This document shows positions 32,649 through 44,860 of a DNA stretch of 64,000 bases, in pieces (position 1 is the stretch's first letter; every line of letters begins with the position of its first letter). The notes under the pieces are model-generated. The model worked only from the letters and a program-made list of their open reading frames with translations. It had not been told where the DNA came from and searched no databases. Source of the stretch: Micropterix aruncella (Eukaryota; Arthropoda; Insecta; Lepidoptera; Micropterigidae); contig OX155976.1 of assembly GCA_944548615.1 (NCBI GenBank), positions 7,583,822-7,647,821 on the forward strand, written 5' to 3'. Both the position numbers and the translations under genes were made by a program.

Positions 32649-32985
32649 TGGGCCCGATTGCGTTTCTTTGTGAACTAAAACTAAAATTAGTCCAAGCGAA
32701 CGAGACAGAGCAATACGTTAGAGCGGAATATGGAACGAACGATCGTCGATAATTTATACTACTTGCCGAACTTATACTCGTCCGAATAAGAATTTATTCT
32801 CGAATGAGCATGAAATATGCTCGAATGAGCATATTTCATGCGGTGTAAGATTTGACCTTGGCGGGCAGTTTTAATGCGAAAAAGTGACAACCTGTCATCT
32901 CACATTCCGCTTTAGCCTATTGCCCTGTCTCGTTCACACGGACTACTTTCCGATTTTAGTTTACGAAGAAACGCAATCGAGCCCA
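32649..32985. mobile_element. GGGCCCGATTGCG-ended MITE, copy 1
   Basis: 337 bp. Ends are TGGGCCCGATTGCGTTTCTT and, complementary, TGGGCTCGATTGCGTTTCTT. Inner sequence includes words such as GAACGAGACAGAGC on both sides. No coding. The target duplication is unclear. It contains an additional short palindrome (ATGCTCGAATGAGCAT) near its centre. Confidence 0.75.
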
Positions 32986-33029
32986 ATGAATACAAATTAA
33001 ATATTAAGTTCACTGCTTTATTAAGATAA

Positions 33030-33330
33030 TGGGCTCGATTGCGTTTCTTTGTGAACTAAAATCGAAAATTAGTCCGTGTGAACGAGACAGGGCAATACGC
33101 TAGAGCGGAGTGTGAGATGACCGGTTGTCGCTTTTTCGCATTAAAACTGCGCGCCAAGGTCAAATCTTACACCGCACGAAATATGCTCGAATTTATTCGG
33201 ATGAGTATAAGTTCAACAGGTAGTATTTATCGACGATCGTTCGTTTCATATTCCGCTCTAACGTATCGCTCTGTCTCGTTCGCTTGGACTAATATTAGTT
33301 TTAGTTCACAAAGAAACGCAATCGGGCCCA
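33030..33330. mobile_element. GGGCCCGATTGCG-ended MITE, copy 2
   Basis: 301 bp, in the opposite orientation to copy 1 and only 44 bases away. Possible 4-bp flank ATAA on both sides (33026-33029 and 33331-33334). Third copy at 47224-47524. Confidence 0.75.
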
Positions 33331-33759
33331 ATAACGTAAAAAGAAATATAAAAGTACAAAAATTAAGTATATCAATTGCGTGTATATTCATATATTGTGC
33401 AGCATGGGATGCACTCGGTTTAATTATCTTCATTGAAGCCCCTTGTGATATACGACATTTTTTGTTTTTTTATGAAACACAAGAACGAATAAAGCGGATG
33501 ATTTGCCGACACGTGAACATGCCACGTACAATTGACCATGAGAAAAACACGGATTGACAATTTGTATGGGAAAATGTTTTTTCTTTTATTTTAATTTTTT
33601 GTCAATTTTCCAATTTTCGTTTTTAATAGTTATTCTGCTATTCGGGACGGAGAAAAAAGTACAAATCAAAAACCATGAAAATCGGTCTAGCCGTTCTCGA
33701 GTTATAAGTGTTCGAACAAACCCGACTTTGTTTTATATATAATAATATTATAGATTTCA

Positions 33760-34020
33760 ATGTAACCCCTCCTGTTGCGAGGTAAAAACTCACCTATCAC
33801 TTTTGCGCGCGACATATTCGGCGACGCGAGTCAACGGCCTTGAGAAAAACGATCATAACTTATAAACCACTAAACGTATTTAAAAAAGATAAAGATCAAA
33901 ATGATCGCATTGAAATTTGACATATAAAACATTATAACTTTATCTCGTAAAATAATTAAGATAATAATGAATAAATATTACAAAATTGGCAAACTGAAAA
34001 AACTCGCCTATAAAATCATT
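33760..34020. repeat. dispersed repeat, conserved AT-rich module
   Basis: Related, inverted, to 57650-57860, and to the interior of the TTAA element at 44494-44798 and to 45785-45975. Shared words include ATTTCAATGCGATCAT and complement and CTTTATCTCGT. No coding. Confidence 0.5.
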
Positions 34021-35380
34021 TCGATTTTTTTGTCACAAAATACGTAAAATATGCAAAAATTGTAAATACAGTTATGTTCTTTATTAAATGCTTTACCAAA
34101 ACGATATTTTTTTTTTACCTTTTTGCATACAAAAATATTTATTTATTCAGCCAAGAAAAATTTTATGTATTCTCGTAAAAAAATATTTTTTTAATTTTTA
34201 ATTTGTGACTACTTATGGTATTTTTTTATATGAAATTCTTTCAAAATAACTTTATTACTACATCACACTTCTTAGAAATCACACCAGAACTTTGAGCTTT
34301 GTCTGATATTATAGAAAAATCTAAAGTTTTGAGAGTTTTCGCGTCCGAACTTAATAATAAACTTTGAATGCCCATAATATAAAATTCGTTAGATTTTTTC
34401 AATTATATTGTCTTATCATAGACTTATTATATGTCTAATAACTAATTACTATACTCCAAAGAGTCACATTTAATCGAAAAACTATGGAAAATCGCACTTT
34501 ATTCTCTCATAGTAATTATCAAAAGAAGTTTCTTTGCGCGATTCAATTTACAAAACAAGATATAATTTTCAAAATACGCCTAATTATGTGATAACTTAGG
34601 ATGTAAATGAAACAATACTTATTTTGTTAGTAAATTAAAGCGACATTACGTCATATTTCGCAATATATCGGGATATTTCATAAACATTACAAAATAATAA
34701 CAACCATTTTTCCGCGAGCCGTTTGTTGTTGCCAAAGTGTTTTCTTTGAAAATTCGTGAAATACAGCAAATGGGCTATTTCAATTGATTAATACTTATGC
34801 CTAAACTACTTAAAAATGGAAATTACTCACTTTTATCCAGTAAACACTGCACTTATATCCACAAAACACTGCACAAAACAACCACTTCGCGGAACTATAC
34901 GCCGCCGCGGCGGGGCCGATCGAGACTGTTGTTTTGACGTCTCTGCTGACTTTTTAAATCGGCGATCGAATTTATCGTCGTTGGCCGGCGAATGACAGAT
35001 TATTTGGCCATGTAACGCCGCGGTCAGAAAGCATTAAGTACGACGATTCGAATCGTAAATTGCATTTTTCGCAGCGGCGAGCGCGATATCCAAAATCGGA
35101 TGTTACGGATTGTAGGTGGCGGCCATACATGTCCCCAAATGGATGTTACGTGCTAGAATATTTCAACGTCAATAAGAAGAATAGTTTGTGTAAATACAAT
35201 ACTGAAAATGGTTTAACACTAACTATGGTTCCAATTCGTTATTGCCGCGCGTTATGCATGCATACAATGTAGGCTTTAACGATATTGACATGTTTAACCA
35301 CCAAAATGGTACGTGAAAAGCTGATTATCAGATCGAATTGAATTAGCATGCAAATACAAGCACTCACAAGCATATTCGCA
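34021..35380. other. AT-rich DNA, no gene recognised
   Basis: No family-level match. A GC-rich patch at about 34880-35000 with CGCCGCGG words has no open frame of note. 35060-35272 is open but unrecognisable. Confidence 0.4.
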
Positions 35381-35384
35381 CTAC

Positions 35385-35465
35385 AGATACACACACCCAC
35401 ACACACATACATACACACACACACACATACAAACACACACACACACACACACGCACATATACACG
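35385..35465. repeat. AC microsatellite
   Basis: An array of AC dinucleotides with ATAC and CCAC interruptions. The Cys/Val-rich minus-strand frame across it is an artefact. Confidence 0.85.
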
Positions 35466-35469
35466 CTCT

Positions 35470-37370
35470 CCATCACACAAACACACACCAACACCCATAC
35501 ACTCGCACATAGCGATTTTAACTGTTAGTTTTAAATTCTTTTTGGTTTTCTTTGTATTGTATTGTTTAGCATATTTTGTAATCCTTATATAGCAAATAAT
35601 TTAAAACATCATTGGCTTTACTACTGTTATATGTTATGCTTATATGTTATTTTTTTATGCTGTATCTATTTAACAAAAATAAAAAAATAAAAATATTAAA
35701 GACGCGTGAAAGTCGCGATTTGAATGATTCTTTGAATTATACGCAGATGATATTACATTTTTTAACTAGATTCGATATCACGTCATGCTGTATCTACACT
35801 TATTTGGATTTGTGGTATACGCCTCAGAGTCATGAGAAACTGCACTCGAAGAACAGGAAAATATAAGGTAATTTATAAAACAACCCCTAACGACCCCCAA
35901 AGCAGTGTTTCCTTCCGTTTTACAAAATATAAAAAAATGGTCCACCTCTTGAAACGTCATTATTATTCCTTCTCTTATCCCCGTCCGCTTCATCTGTCGA
36001 CCCAAATCTGTCAAAATTAATTGCTCGTCTTTCCCTAAAAAAACGTTCATTTCGTGCACCGTCAAAGAAAATTAACGATAGGCCTTCATCAAAATTAAAA
36101 ACTGGCTTATTGTTTATTTGATTCTACTCTTTATTTTGGAAATTCATAATGGGCGGATTTATTAATATACGTCACGGTAACTACCGTCACGCCAACGCAG
36201 TTGCGCGTCATGTTAATTCATACGTATGGACCACAGTCGGAGTTATATACGTAATCTTCGTTAAAATATGCGTATTGCCGTGTATTACATAGTTATATTT
36301 TTTTCAGTGTAGATCAGTACAGCGAAATGAACGATTGTTGAAGCTATGATAATATCGCAACTAAAGACATTAAATGAAGGCGATTCGAATAGCAACCAGT
36401 TTGCACAGTTATTTTATAGTCACTTGCGTGCTGTCGAATGAACGTGGCTTCAGAAATATTCTGAGAGGTTCTGTAGATCGGCTTCGAACTTTAACCTTGT
36501 AGAATTAAATAAAAACGCATATAACGTGTCTCCATAAGCTTTTACACAATTGACTATATGTTACTATTCCTAAACTGTATGTTTTTAATAAACTAAAATA
36601 AAAACGACTAAATATATTAAAAGGATAAAAAATCACGACTGCCGTTGTAGAAAATGAACTATTGTAATTATAAATATTTTGATTATGTTTTTATTTAATT
36701 TTTTATATTTGTGATTTATGTATTTATCCATATACATACATGTGTATTTCCTGCATATACTTAATCAGAAGTTTCATTTGACACTAAACACTATTTATGT
36801 TAATTTATTGAGATTTGGAGGTTCGGACATAAATTTACTTATTTTAATAAGAATTCATAATTAACATAATATTTTTAAAAGTTAGACATATGCTGTCGCT
36901 GACTTTTTTGTAGGCATTATCAAGCTCTACAACTTTTCTCTAGAACTTAATTATATATCTCTCATCGTTAAGGCAGTGCTAGTTAAAAACGTTTTTGTTC
37001 GACCGCTTATTCTCCGACTTACTTTGCAAATCCGACTACCACGAAAAAGTCTTTTCATTTTTCGGATTAATATATAACTTATGACACTCAAAAATAATGT
37101 GGCTTTCTATTGGTAAAAGAATTTTCAAAAACGGTTCAGTAGATCCAGAGGTTACTTCCTACAACATCACAAACTTTACCTCTTTATAATATTAGTATGG
37201 ATAAATATTTTATCGACATGGTACCATTCCTATGTTAACTGTCTCTAATTGCCCCAGTCGCCAGTTTGTACTGCGGATACTATAGACATTGTACCACAAG
37301 TATCGTCCGCCTGAGCGATGACTTTGCTGCCGATGAGCGAAATTCGCAGAAGCAAGCGTAAGGCCGCAAT
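35470..37370. other. old repeats, no gene recognised
   Basis: AT-rich. A degenerate copy of the dispersed retroposon also seen at 39690-39900 and 58130-58437 occupies about 36880-37200 and ends in CTTTATAATATTAGTATGGA. Nothing else is assignable. Confidence 0.4.
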
Positions 37371-37593
37371 TATATTAGGGCCACACCGCGTGTTGCAACG
37401 CTGTCCCACGCACCGGCCAGTGATTATACTACAATGTCGTGTCGCCGCGCGTGCTGACGAATTTTCGTGTCAGTTCAGTCGTGGCCGTCATCGTCCGCAC
37501 TTGTCTACAATATTTTCGTCCGACTCAGATACTGATGCTAAAGAAAATATTGCCTATTTAGTTATTTTAAATATTGGGGGCATCCAATAAAAC

Positions 37594-37728
37594 GTAAGAG
37601 GAACTCGAAGTGAATAGCATTTATTGGTAAATAAACTAGAAAGCGACGAAACTAGATTTCACCAATATTTCAGATTGACAAAAACACAATTCGACTACAT
37701 ACATCCTTTTATTGAAATTGATATTTAA
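37594..37728 (+). pseudogene. Harbinger-type transposase N-terminal relic
   Basis: Reads RSE-stop-HLLVNKL, then ESDETRFHQYFRLTKTQFDY and IHPFIEIDI-stop. The E--RF--YFR-----FDY pattern is the N-terminal motif of HARBI1-like nucleases. There is one internal TAG, probably from a Trp codon. The nuclease core is absent, lost together with the middle of the element. Confidence 0.65.
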
Positions 37729-37832
37729 AAAATACGTACGTATGTGCACTGAAATACGTATCACGTAGGTATGCGTTTGCTCACTTGCTCAGCCACGCGC
37801 GCAAATGCGAGTGCCCACGGCTGATTATACTA

Positions 37833-38341
37833 TAGTAGGGCCAAAATCAACGTGCACCTAGAGTCATAAATCATTAGGCCGGACCTCTCGCTCACACTCG
37901 CTGTCTTTCGCTCGCACTATGGGGATGCGTGTTTTAAAAATAATAATACCAGTATCGATGGATTATCGATGTATCGATGGAATATCGATGGACTATGATG
38001 AATCGATGGTTGGATCGATATAGATGCCAAGAGATATCGATGGATATTATAGATTATGATGAAAATTTTTGTAATAATTTGTAATAATTGCTTTAGTTAG
38101 TTTTAAACTCATTTATTAAGAAAAAAATTCGTAAATTCAAACTAACGTATACATGCAACAATAAAGTGAAATAAAAGTTTAAAGAATATTAAAAATATAT
38201 TTTAAGTTTTTAAGAGAATAAATTATTTGATTTGATTTGAGTAAATTATCGATAAGCAAGTCGACTTGTTGGACATCCTTACGCGCGTCGTCCGGCCTAA
38301 TGATTTATGACTCCAGGTGCACGTTGATTTTGGCCCTACTA
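37833..38341. mobile_element. TA-flanked mariner-type MITE nested in Harbinger
   Basis: 509 bp with inverted ends of about 52 bases starting TAGTAGGGCCAAAATCAACG, differing at about one base, and TA on both sides. The interior holds repeated ATCGATGGA words (about 37950-38060). TA target duplication and long perfect ends fit a Tc1/mariner-derived MITE. No coding sequence. Confidence 0.8.
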
Positions 38342-38519
38342 TAGCGAGAAGCGAGCCAACGCGTGGTCTCCCCCACCACCGATCGAAATCGAGTGATCTG
38401 CGTGGCGTCGCGTCAGCTCGCGCGGCGACACGCGGGCCATGTCTAATATAATCATTCTCATACTAAATATATGAAACTGAATTCGATCCCACGCGTTGCA
38501 ACACGCGGCGTGGCCTTAG

Positions 38520-39255
38520 TATTATTGCGGCTTTGGCATGGTAATGCAAGGCAATTAGGTATTATTGTTTGAACAAGCAAATATATTAAAAGGAATAAAA
38601 AACATGACTGCCGTTAAAAAAGGTTAACTACCTACTGTATCTATATATATTTTTTACGGTTTTATTATGAAATATTTGTGGTTGATGTATTTATCTAGGT
38701 ATGTAGATACCTACATATATTTTCAAAATGATCTCAATCAGACCATTCAATCGACGCTAAACACGCTATATTTATAATAATTTATTGATATTTGGACATT
38801 TATAAAGATACTAACTTGATATTTGGACGGTATAAGGTGTTGCAGTTAATGGCAACATTGGAAAATTATGTTGTTTTATTTGTTATATGTCTTCCGGAGA
38901 TCTCGGCCAAAAATATACTGTGTAAAGAGCTCCGCGGGTTTCAGTCAATCCTACTGCATCCCGAACATTAGGCCAGCAGAAACACCGGAAAAAACAGTCC
39001 ACTACTCTACAAAAAAAAAGGTACATAAGGTACCCTTTGACACTCGGGATGACATAACGATTATATCAATACGACACACCTCTAAATCGGTTTAAGCGTT
39101 TAGAAGTTATGGTGGAATAAAGAAACGGAAAACATACGTAATTGAAACCTGAACATATTACATTCCTTTTTTGTTGAGGAGTCGTGTAAAAAAACGCAGG
39201 ACCAAACGATATAACGTGTCTTCATAATCTTCTACACAATCGACTATATCTTATT
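38520..39255. other. dispersed repeat fragments, no gene
   Basis: Includes CTTCTAAATCGGTTTAAGCG followed by TTTAGAAGTTATGGTGGAAT (39078-39117), the uninterrupted form of the site hit by the second TTAA MITE. Similar pieces occur at about 56500, 56930 and 57110. Confidence 0.45.
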
Positions 39256-39905
39256 ACTAGATGTTGCTTGCGGCTTTGCTTCGCTTAAAGTTTCGAGTCG
39301 ATTTCTTAATTTAAGTAGACTGGCACGCCTTTATAAATGCTACCTTTAGATATATAGTGCAAGACGTCCCCCTGAGGTTCACGCTACCTATTTCGGAGAC
39401 GTACGAGTCTTGTTCATCGCCACCCGCGCCGCCTTCAGCTGTACGCTGACCTAGGTATTTCGTGGTGCGTGTACGCGTCACTAATTTAAAGATATCTTTA
39501 TAAATATACTAATTTTAAATTTACAGTAAATGGATTAATTTATTTTGATAAAGATTCTTATTTTATTGCTAAGGTCTTCAACAAACACTGACTAATTATT
39601 TTTCTAATTTTTTTGAGACATGAAGCAGCTATTGTAGCATAAATATAAAAGTTGAATATGTACTTTTTTATAGATCTCTTTGAGGCCGATATGTTGTTAT
39701 CACATATATAAAACCATTTCGTCAGCGCACGCTATAAACAACTCACCAGATCATTTTTCTCCGACTTGATTTACAAATATCGTGATTTCGTGTTGTTAAC
39801 CAATATTTATCGCAATAATTACAGCCTATAGCAATCGTCGATAATGGAGATTCCCATTAGTAAAAGATTTTTGAAATCAGATTAGTAGCTTCGGAGATTA
39901 CCCCT
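39256..39905 (+). mobile_element. dispersed lepidopteran-type retroposon
   Basis: Starts ACTAGATGTTGCTTGCGGCT and runs through TTCGTCAGCGCACGC and TCGATAATGGAGATTCCCAT to TTCGGAGATTACCCC. The same modules occur at 41296-41700 (start) and 58130-58437 (end). This layout is familiar from abundant insect retroposons. No coding. Confidence 0.5.
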
Positions 39906-40639
39906 TTTTTTTTAATTTTTTGTGTGGGGCTTTTTTAACCCTCGACTACACTCGCGGGGTACAAACGTACCCCACGAGATCTATTTCACACTCTAATTCT
40001 GTAGTCGCGCGGGTGTCGGTGTTGCGCGTCCATGTAATCTCAGTGTCGCCAGAGAGTGTGTTTCTAAAATTAGGCTTAATTTTATCATTTATTTTATGAA
40101 ACGACTATTATTTCTAGTGCAAAAACATTTAAACATGATTAAAGGTTGTGTGAAAGTACATATTTTCTTAGCTTAACTTACTTTATTTGAAAAAGGTAGT
40201 ATTTCCGGTTGTCTTTGTTAAAATTTTATATAACTTTTGTTATGTTTTACCAATTGGAATAATATTAAAGACATTCGATTCTCAAATGGCGTTTTATTCC
40301 TATGCTAGTAGAGTTATTCCTATGCTAGTAAAATAAGATATAGGTATATATAATTTCTCATTTATATTAAAATTTTCCTAAAAAAGAAAAGGGGTACAAA
40401 ACAACCCCACTAGTGGACATATGTCTGCCAAAACAGCGAGTTTATGAGTCTTGTACCACTGCGACCATTGCTGATCTATTGTGTTCGCCAGCTACTATAG
40501 TTCTGCACCTTAGCGCAGCTTAAATGACACGAGGCTTACCTCGGGTCATTTCAGAACCGCAACAGGCTTTTGGCGTCAGATTGTTTACCCTCCTCAGGTT
40601 GGAGGTAATGACCACCCAAGTGGGTGTATCTTTTACGCA
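39906..40639. other. unassigned AT-rich DNA
   Basis: TTAACCCTCGACTAC at 39937-39951 looks like a possible left end of another TTAA element, but no matching right end was found. Nothing else is assignable. Confidence 0.35.
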
Positions 40640-40744
40640 TCAGCGGGCCATGGCACACTCGCACATGAGGTGCAAGGGAGTTTCCTCTGCCCCTTGGCAG
40701 AACCTGCACATTTTTGTGACTCGGAGTTTGAGGTTGTACTTGTG
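40640..40744 (-). mobile_element. LINE C-terminal zinc-knuckle relic (I/R1-like)
   Basis: The minus strand reads YNLKLRVTKMCRFCQGAEET then PLHLMCECAMAR-stop. The C-x2-C...H-x3-4-C arrangement is the C-terminal knuckle that follows RNase H in I/R1/LOA-type LINEs. A second copy of the same family is at 62649-62840, and both share the flank CTGATCTATTGTGTTCGCCA. Truncated on both sides. Confidence 0.6.
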
Positions 40745-41122
40745 AGATTACCCCTACATACAAACTTAAAAACTTACAAACATCACTTCTTTATATTACT
40801 AGTATAGATTGTTATGCTGTACGTTTTTAATATACTAAAATAAAAATAAATAAAACATTAATACGAGATATAAACAGAATGGCGTATCTACGCTTTTTAT
40901 TAACGCATGGACGATTTCGGGGGCGTTTTTATTCGCTCGCCTTATAATTGCCTGGATTTGTCGCGACGGAGTGATAAAAACAGTCGAAAACACGGAAAGT
41001 TTTAATTTGACATTCAATTTTCCTGAAGAGCGAAGATTTTCTTAAAAGAACTCGGGAATGTCGGTTAATTTTGGCAACTCGCGACGAAACGTACCTAATT
41101 ACAATAGGAGCTACGTATTGTA

Positions 41123-41300
41123 ATGAATTCCAGAAGACACTCGCTTTTGCCACTTACTGTGAAAACAGATGTTTGTCTTTCATGGGATAGACATTGGCGG
41201 TGTATTGTTCTTGAAGGAAGGAATTTGGTGGTTATCCTGGAAGTAGATCGAATCCGTGATCTAGGAGTCATCTTACATCGCAAGCTTATATTGAACTATC
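41123..41300 (+). mobile_element. LINE RT relic, cut by a later retroposon
   Basis: Reads LEGRNLVVILEVDRIRDLGV then ILHRKLILN, the RT palm-end 'DLGV-D-KL-F' motif of jockey/CR1 LINEs. It stops abruptly at about 41297, where TATCTGTTGCCCGCGGCTTC (start of another retroposon) begins. Confidence 0.55.
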
Positions 41301-41700
41301 TGTTGCCCGCGGCTTCGCTTCGCGTAAAGTTTCGAATCGATTTGTTAATTTAAGTAGAGTGGCGTTTATTTGTTTTTTTAGACGCTACCTTTAGATAAGT
41401 AGGTTTTAAATGCAAGACGTCCCCCCTCACCTATCTCGTAGACGTACGCGTCTTGTTCCTCGCCACGCGTTACTATTTTTATGATATCTCCATAACTATA
41501 CGACTTACAGTAAATTACCAATTTTATCTCTATTTAACACCCGTGATAATGGATTAATTTATATTCATAAGGATTCTTATTTTATTCCTAATTTCGTCAA
41601 CAAAAACTGCCTACCTATTTTATTTACTTTTTTTAGACCTTAAAGCAGTTATTGTAGCTTAAATATATAAGTTAATATTTAAAAAAAATAAAAATAAAAG
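41297..41700 (+). mobile_element. dispersed retroposon fragment
   Basis: Same 5' module as 39256-39480, with ATGCAAGACGTCCCCCCTCA and GTAGACGTACGCGTCTTGTT words. Not coding. Confidence 0.5.
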
Positions 41701-42097
41701 AGATAGGCATTTTGGGCCCATTTGTCCAGTAGCTGTAAATCATATACCAATAGAAAGAGATCTATTTGTGTAGATTTTTAAAAATACAATGACTGATCTC
41801 AATTATGAGCCTTTTCTGAGTTATATCCTTTTAAATATGACTAATTATCTGATATCCCATAGAGCACCTAACACTTCCAGGCATTGTATTTTAATAACTG
41901 TTTATAGGAAAACCGTCGCAGAGTACCCGAAACCATAAAGTACAAACGCTGTCTGAGTACAAACTCCAGAGTTTGTTAGCAGTATATGGAGGGGAAATAC
42001 TGGGATATGTTGTTTGAACTCTGTAATGTATCTCATGTTCATTGCCGCTCTGTTTGCTGATGTATGCATTATTCTAAGGTCAGCTGCCCAACATGGT
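41701..42097. other. unassigned AT-rich DNA
   Basis: No gene recognised. The minus-strand frame 41902-42195 spans the left edge of the next element and is probably not a gene. Confidence 0.35.
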
Positions 42098-42231
42098 GTG
42101 CCCAGCAGGGGCGTCATTTCAGAATTTGATTGGGGGGGGCATGCACAAAGCGCCATTGTTTGGTCAAGGTTTTTATTTAAAAAAACAAAAACCATAAAAA
42201 TAAAATTATATATATATATATATATGGTTTT

Positions 42232-42465
<234 letters not shown>

Positions 42466-42893
42466 GATTTAATGGCTCGTTGATAACAAACTCAGCCAAT
42501 TGTATACATATTTTAAATGTTGGTAGCATTCGAAATTTGAATTATTTCGTAATGTCACTTTCATTTGGAAAACGGCTTTGCCGAAGTGATTAATAGTTTT
42601 ATTTTTTATTTTTTCGCTTAATTCGTCTCAATTGAAGGCATTTTGTGTTGCATAAGGATAAGGCCTATTTATGAGATATATGGATGAATAGTGATCGTTA
42701 GTCGACTGCAAAAGGACCTTTAAACTTACATTGCACCGTCGAAAGTCGTGCACATCCGTAAGTATATCTCATTCAAACATAAGCATTTCCCAATACAAGC
42801 TGGGATTTCCTTCGCTACTGTTTAAGTAGCTTTTACTAATTTTATTTTAAATAAAAACATCATCCTATAAACGGATTTCTTTACAAACCTTAT

Positions 42894-43255
<362 letters not shown>

Positions 43256-43569
43256 TTTTGCGGCGAAGAAACCACGACGATACCCTTTGCTACACTAACG
43301 TGACATTGGAATGTACCGTAGTTATTTTGTTTCATGATACCTTTTACAAATAAAGCCTATGTAATAACATTTGATACATTTTTTCTTCCATACCCAACCT
43401 ACCAAAAAAGTTCGTTTTCTTTTATAAATAACCAAGCGATCAATTAATATATGTACTTATAAATCGTAGGTAAAAATATCAGATTTTTTTGTAAGTTCCA
43501 AAATTATAGGGGGGGGGCAATTGCCCCCCCCCCCCCCTGCCCCTATCAAATGACGCCCCTGGTGCCCAG

Positions 43570-43992
43570 TGAGAGTGCATCATAATATACTATCTTTTAT
43601 GGATCTTCACTTCAAATAATACATTTTATAATATTAATTGACATCATAGAAATATCGGGTTTTCTTGTAATTAGCCATATTTAAGAAGATTCTGAACTTC
43701 AAAACTCCGAAACGGCTTATAACCGAGGTAAATATTTTAGATAAGTAGATCTTTCCAATAGGAAATACGTTCATGTTATTTGAGAGGTGAGCCCAACGCC
43801 CACACATTTTGCCCATTGCTCTTTTAAAAACTTAGATATCCACTTTTTAAACGAGGCGCAATCTGTATGTTAGGACGAGAACTTTTCTACTTCCCTGTGT
43901 AAGTTAAATTAGGCCAGAAAGAGTAGACCCTACGTTTTGGAAAGGAATATTTATATTGCAGTACAGTAATGTGAGAATAGTAAGACTAAATC
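43570..43992. other. no gene recognised
   Basis: AT-rich sequence between two hAT elements. The minus-strand frame 43634-43816 is unrecognised. Confidence 0.35.
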
Positions 43993-44089
43993 ATCTAGGG
44001 CAGCGGTTCCCAAAGTGTGGGTCGCGACCCACTGGTGGGTCGCTAGCCGATTCCAGGTGGGACGCGAACACAGCGTATGAACGTAGGGT

Positions 44090-44590
44090 ATGGCAGATAG
44101 ACGACGAGATAGATTGACGACACTGCAACCATACAGTAGCTTAATAAAAACAATTTCCGATCATTTGAATTCGTTAAAATGCGATTTCGGACATTACTTC
44201 TTTCAAGAAATGACAAACCTCGAAAAGATGAATTGGGTTATCAATCCATTTCAAACACCATGCCCTAAAACTGGACTTTCAACTGATGCCGATGACGATT
44301 TAATTGACTTGTCAGAAGATATTTATGCTGAGGCAGTAAAAGTTCTACTCCCATTCACGACGTCGTATTTGTGTGAAGTAGGTTTTTCTGCTATGACAAA
44401 GACAAAGTACAGGAACCAACTAGAGTACAAAGACAAAGTACAGGAACAAGCTAGATTTGTCAGATTCTCTGTGCCTAAAATATCTCTCATTAACCCGTTG
44501 AGTATGAGTCAACCAAATCTGGTCGCGAAACAATTATCCGTTGAATACGAGTCGACCCAATCTGGTCGCGCGTTTTTTTCACTTCTTTGA
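44090..44590 (+). pseudogene. hAT transposase C-terminal part (ZBED5/SCAND3-like), tail replaced by MITE
   Basis: A 166-residue frame from ATG 44090. The segment DLIDLSEDIYAEAVKVLLPF then TTSYLCEVGFSAMTKTKYRN is the conserved C-terminal dimerisation region of ZBED5-like hAT transposases. BED finger and catalytic core are deleted. An imperfect tandem duplication of about 30 bases makes KTKYRNQLEYKDKV repeat itself (44398-44455). After PKISLI the frame enters the TTAA element at 44494 and gains a foreign tail ending at 44590. Its original tail lies beyond the element. Confidence 0.75.
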
Positions 44591-44798
44591 CGTTCTCATA
44601 TTTATTCATAATTATCTAATTGTTTTACAAAATGATATTTCAATATTCTATATTCGAAATTTCAATGCAATCATTGTGCAGTTGTTCTTTTTATGATTGG
44701 TGTAGTAGTTTCGTAGTTATAGTACTTTAAGTCGATGTCGCAGAAAATCCTGCAAAAGAGACAGATGCATCCATGAAAATACCCATTTACTCCAAGGG
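44494..44798. mobile_element. TTAA-flanked MITE inside hAT transposase
   Basis: 305 bp with TTAA at both edges (44490-44493, 44799-44802). Ends are CCCGTTGAGTA and, complementary, CCCTTGGAGTA. Different family from the CCCCTCAAATG element but the same target. Its interior matches repeats at 33760-34020, 45785-45975 and 57650-57860. Confidence 0.8.
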
Positions 44799-44802
44799 TT
44801 AA

Positions 44803-44860
44803 AGTTGACGTAGAGGCTGTAATTTTGAAAAATAGAAAGCAAGCTCATCCGTCACACTGA
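44803..44860 (+). pseudogene. displaced tail of the hAT transposase
   Basis: Continues the transposase as KVDVEAVILKNRKQAHPSH-stop in the same frame once the 305-bp element and one TTAA are skipped (309 bases, a multiple of three). Endings like KQAHPSH are usual in this transposase group. Confidence 0.75.

Larger units (their letters stand above)
32550..33755 (+). mobile_element. dispersed insect retroposon, split by two MITEs
   Basis: Starts ACTAGCTGACCCGGCGAACT and ends near CGAACAAACCCGACTTTGTT followed by AT repeats (33698-33755). These two ends are familiar from a widespread insect retroposon. The centre is replaced by the two elements at 32649-32985 and 33030-33330. No coding content remains; open frames here are shadows. 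Confidence 0.55.
37378..38515 (+). mobile_element. PIF/Harbinger element, decayed, containing a nested MITE
   Basis: 1138 bp flanked by TTA on both sides (37375-37377 and 38516-38518), the target of PIF/Harbinger elements. Ends are GGGCCACACCGCGTGTTGCA and, complementary, GGCCACGCCGCGTGTTGCAA. Contains a transposase N-terminal relic (37594-37728) and a TA-flanked MITE (37833-38341). The flanking sequences also mirror each other (GCCGCAATTATA and ATTATTGCGGC), so it may sit in an older inverted repeat. Confidence 0.8.

Noticed and set aside
35239..35448. Cys/Val-rich minus-strand protein
   Set aside because: Translation of an AC microsatellite.
39937..39975. Left end of another TTAA element (TTAACCCTCGACTAC)
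   Set aside because: No matching right end was found nearby.
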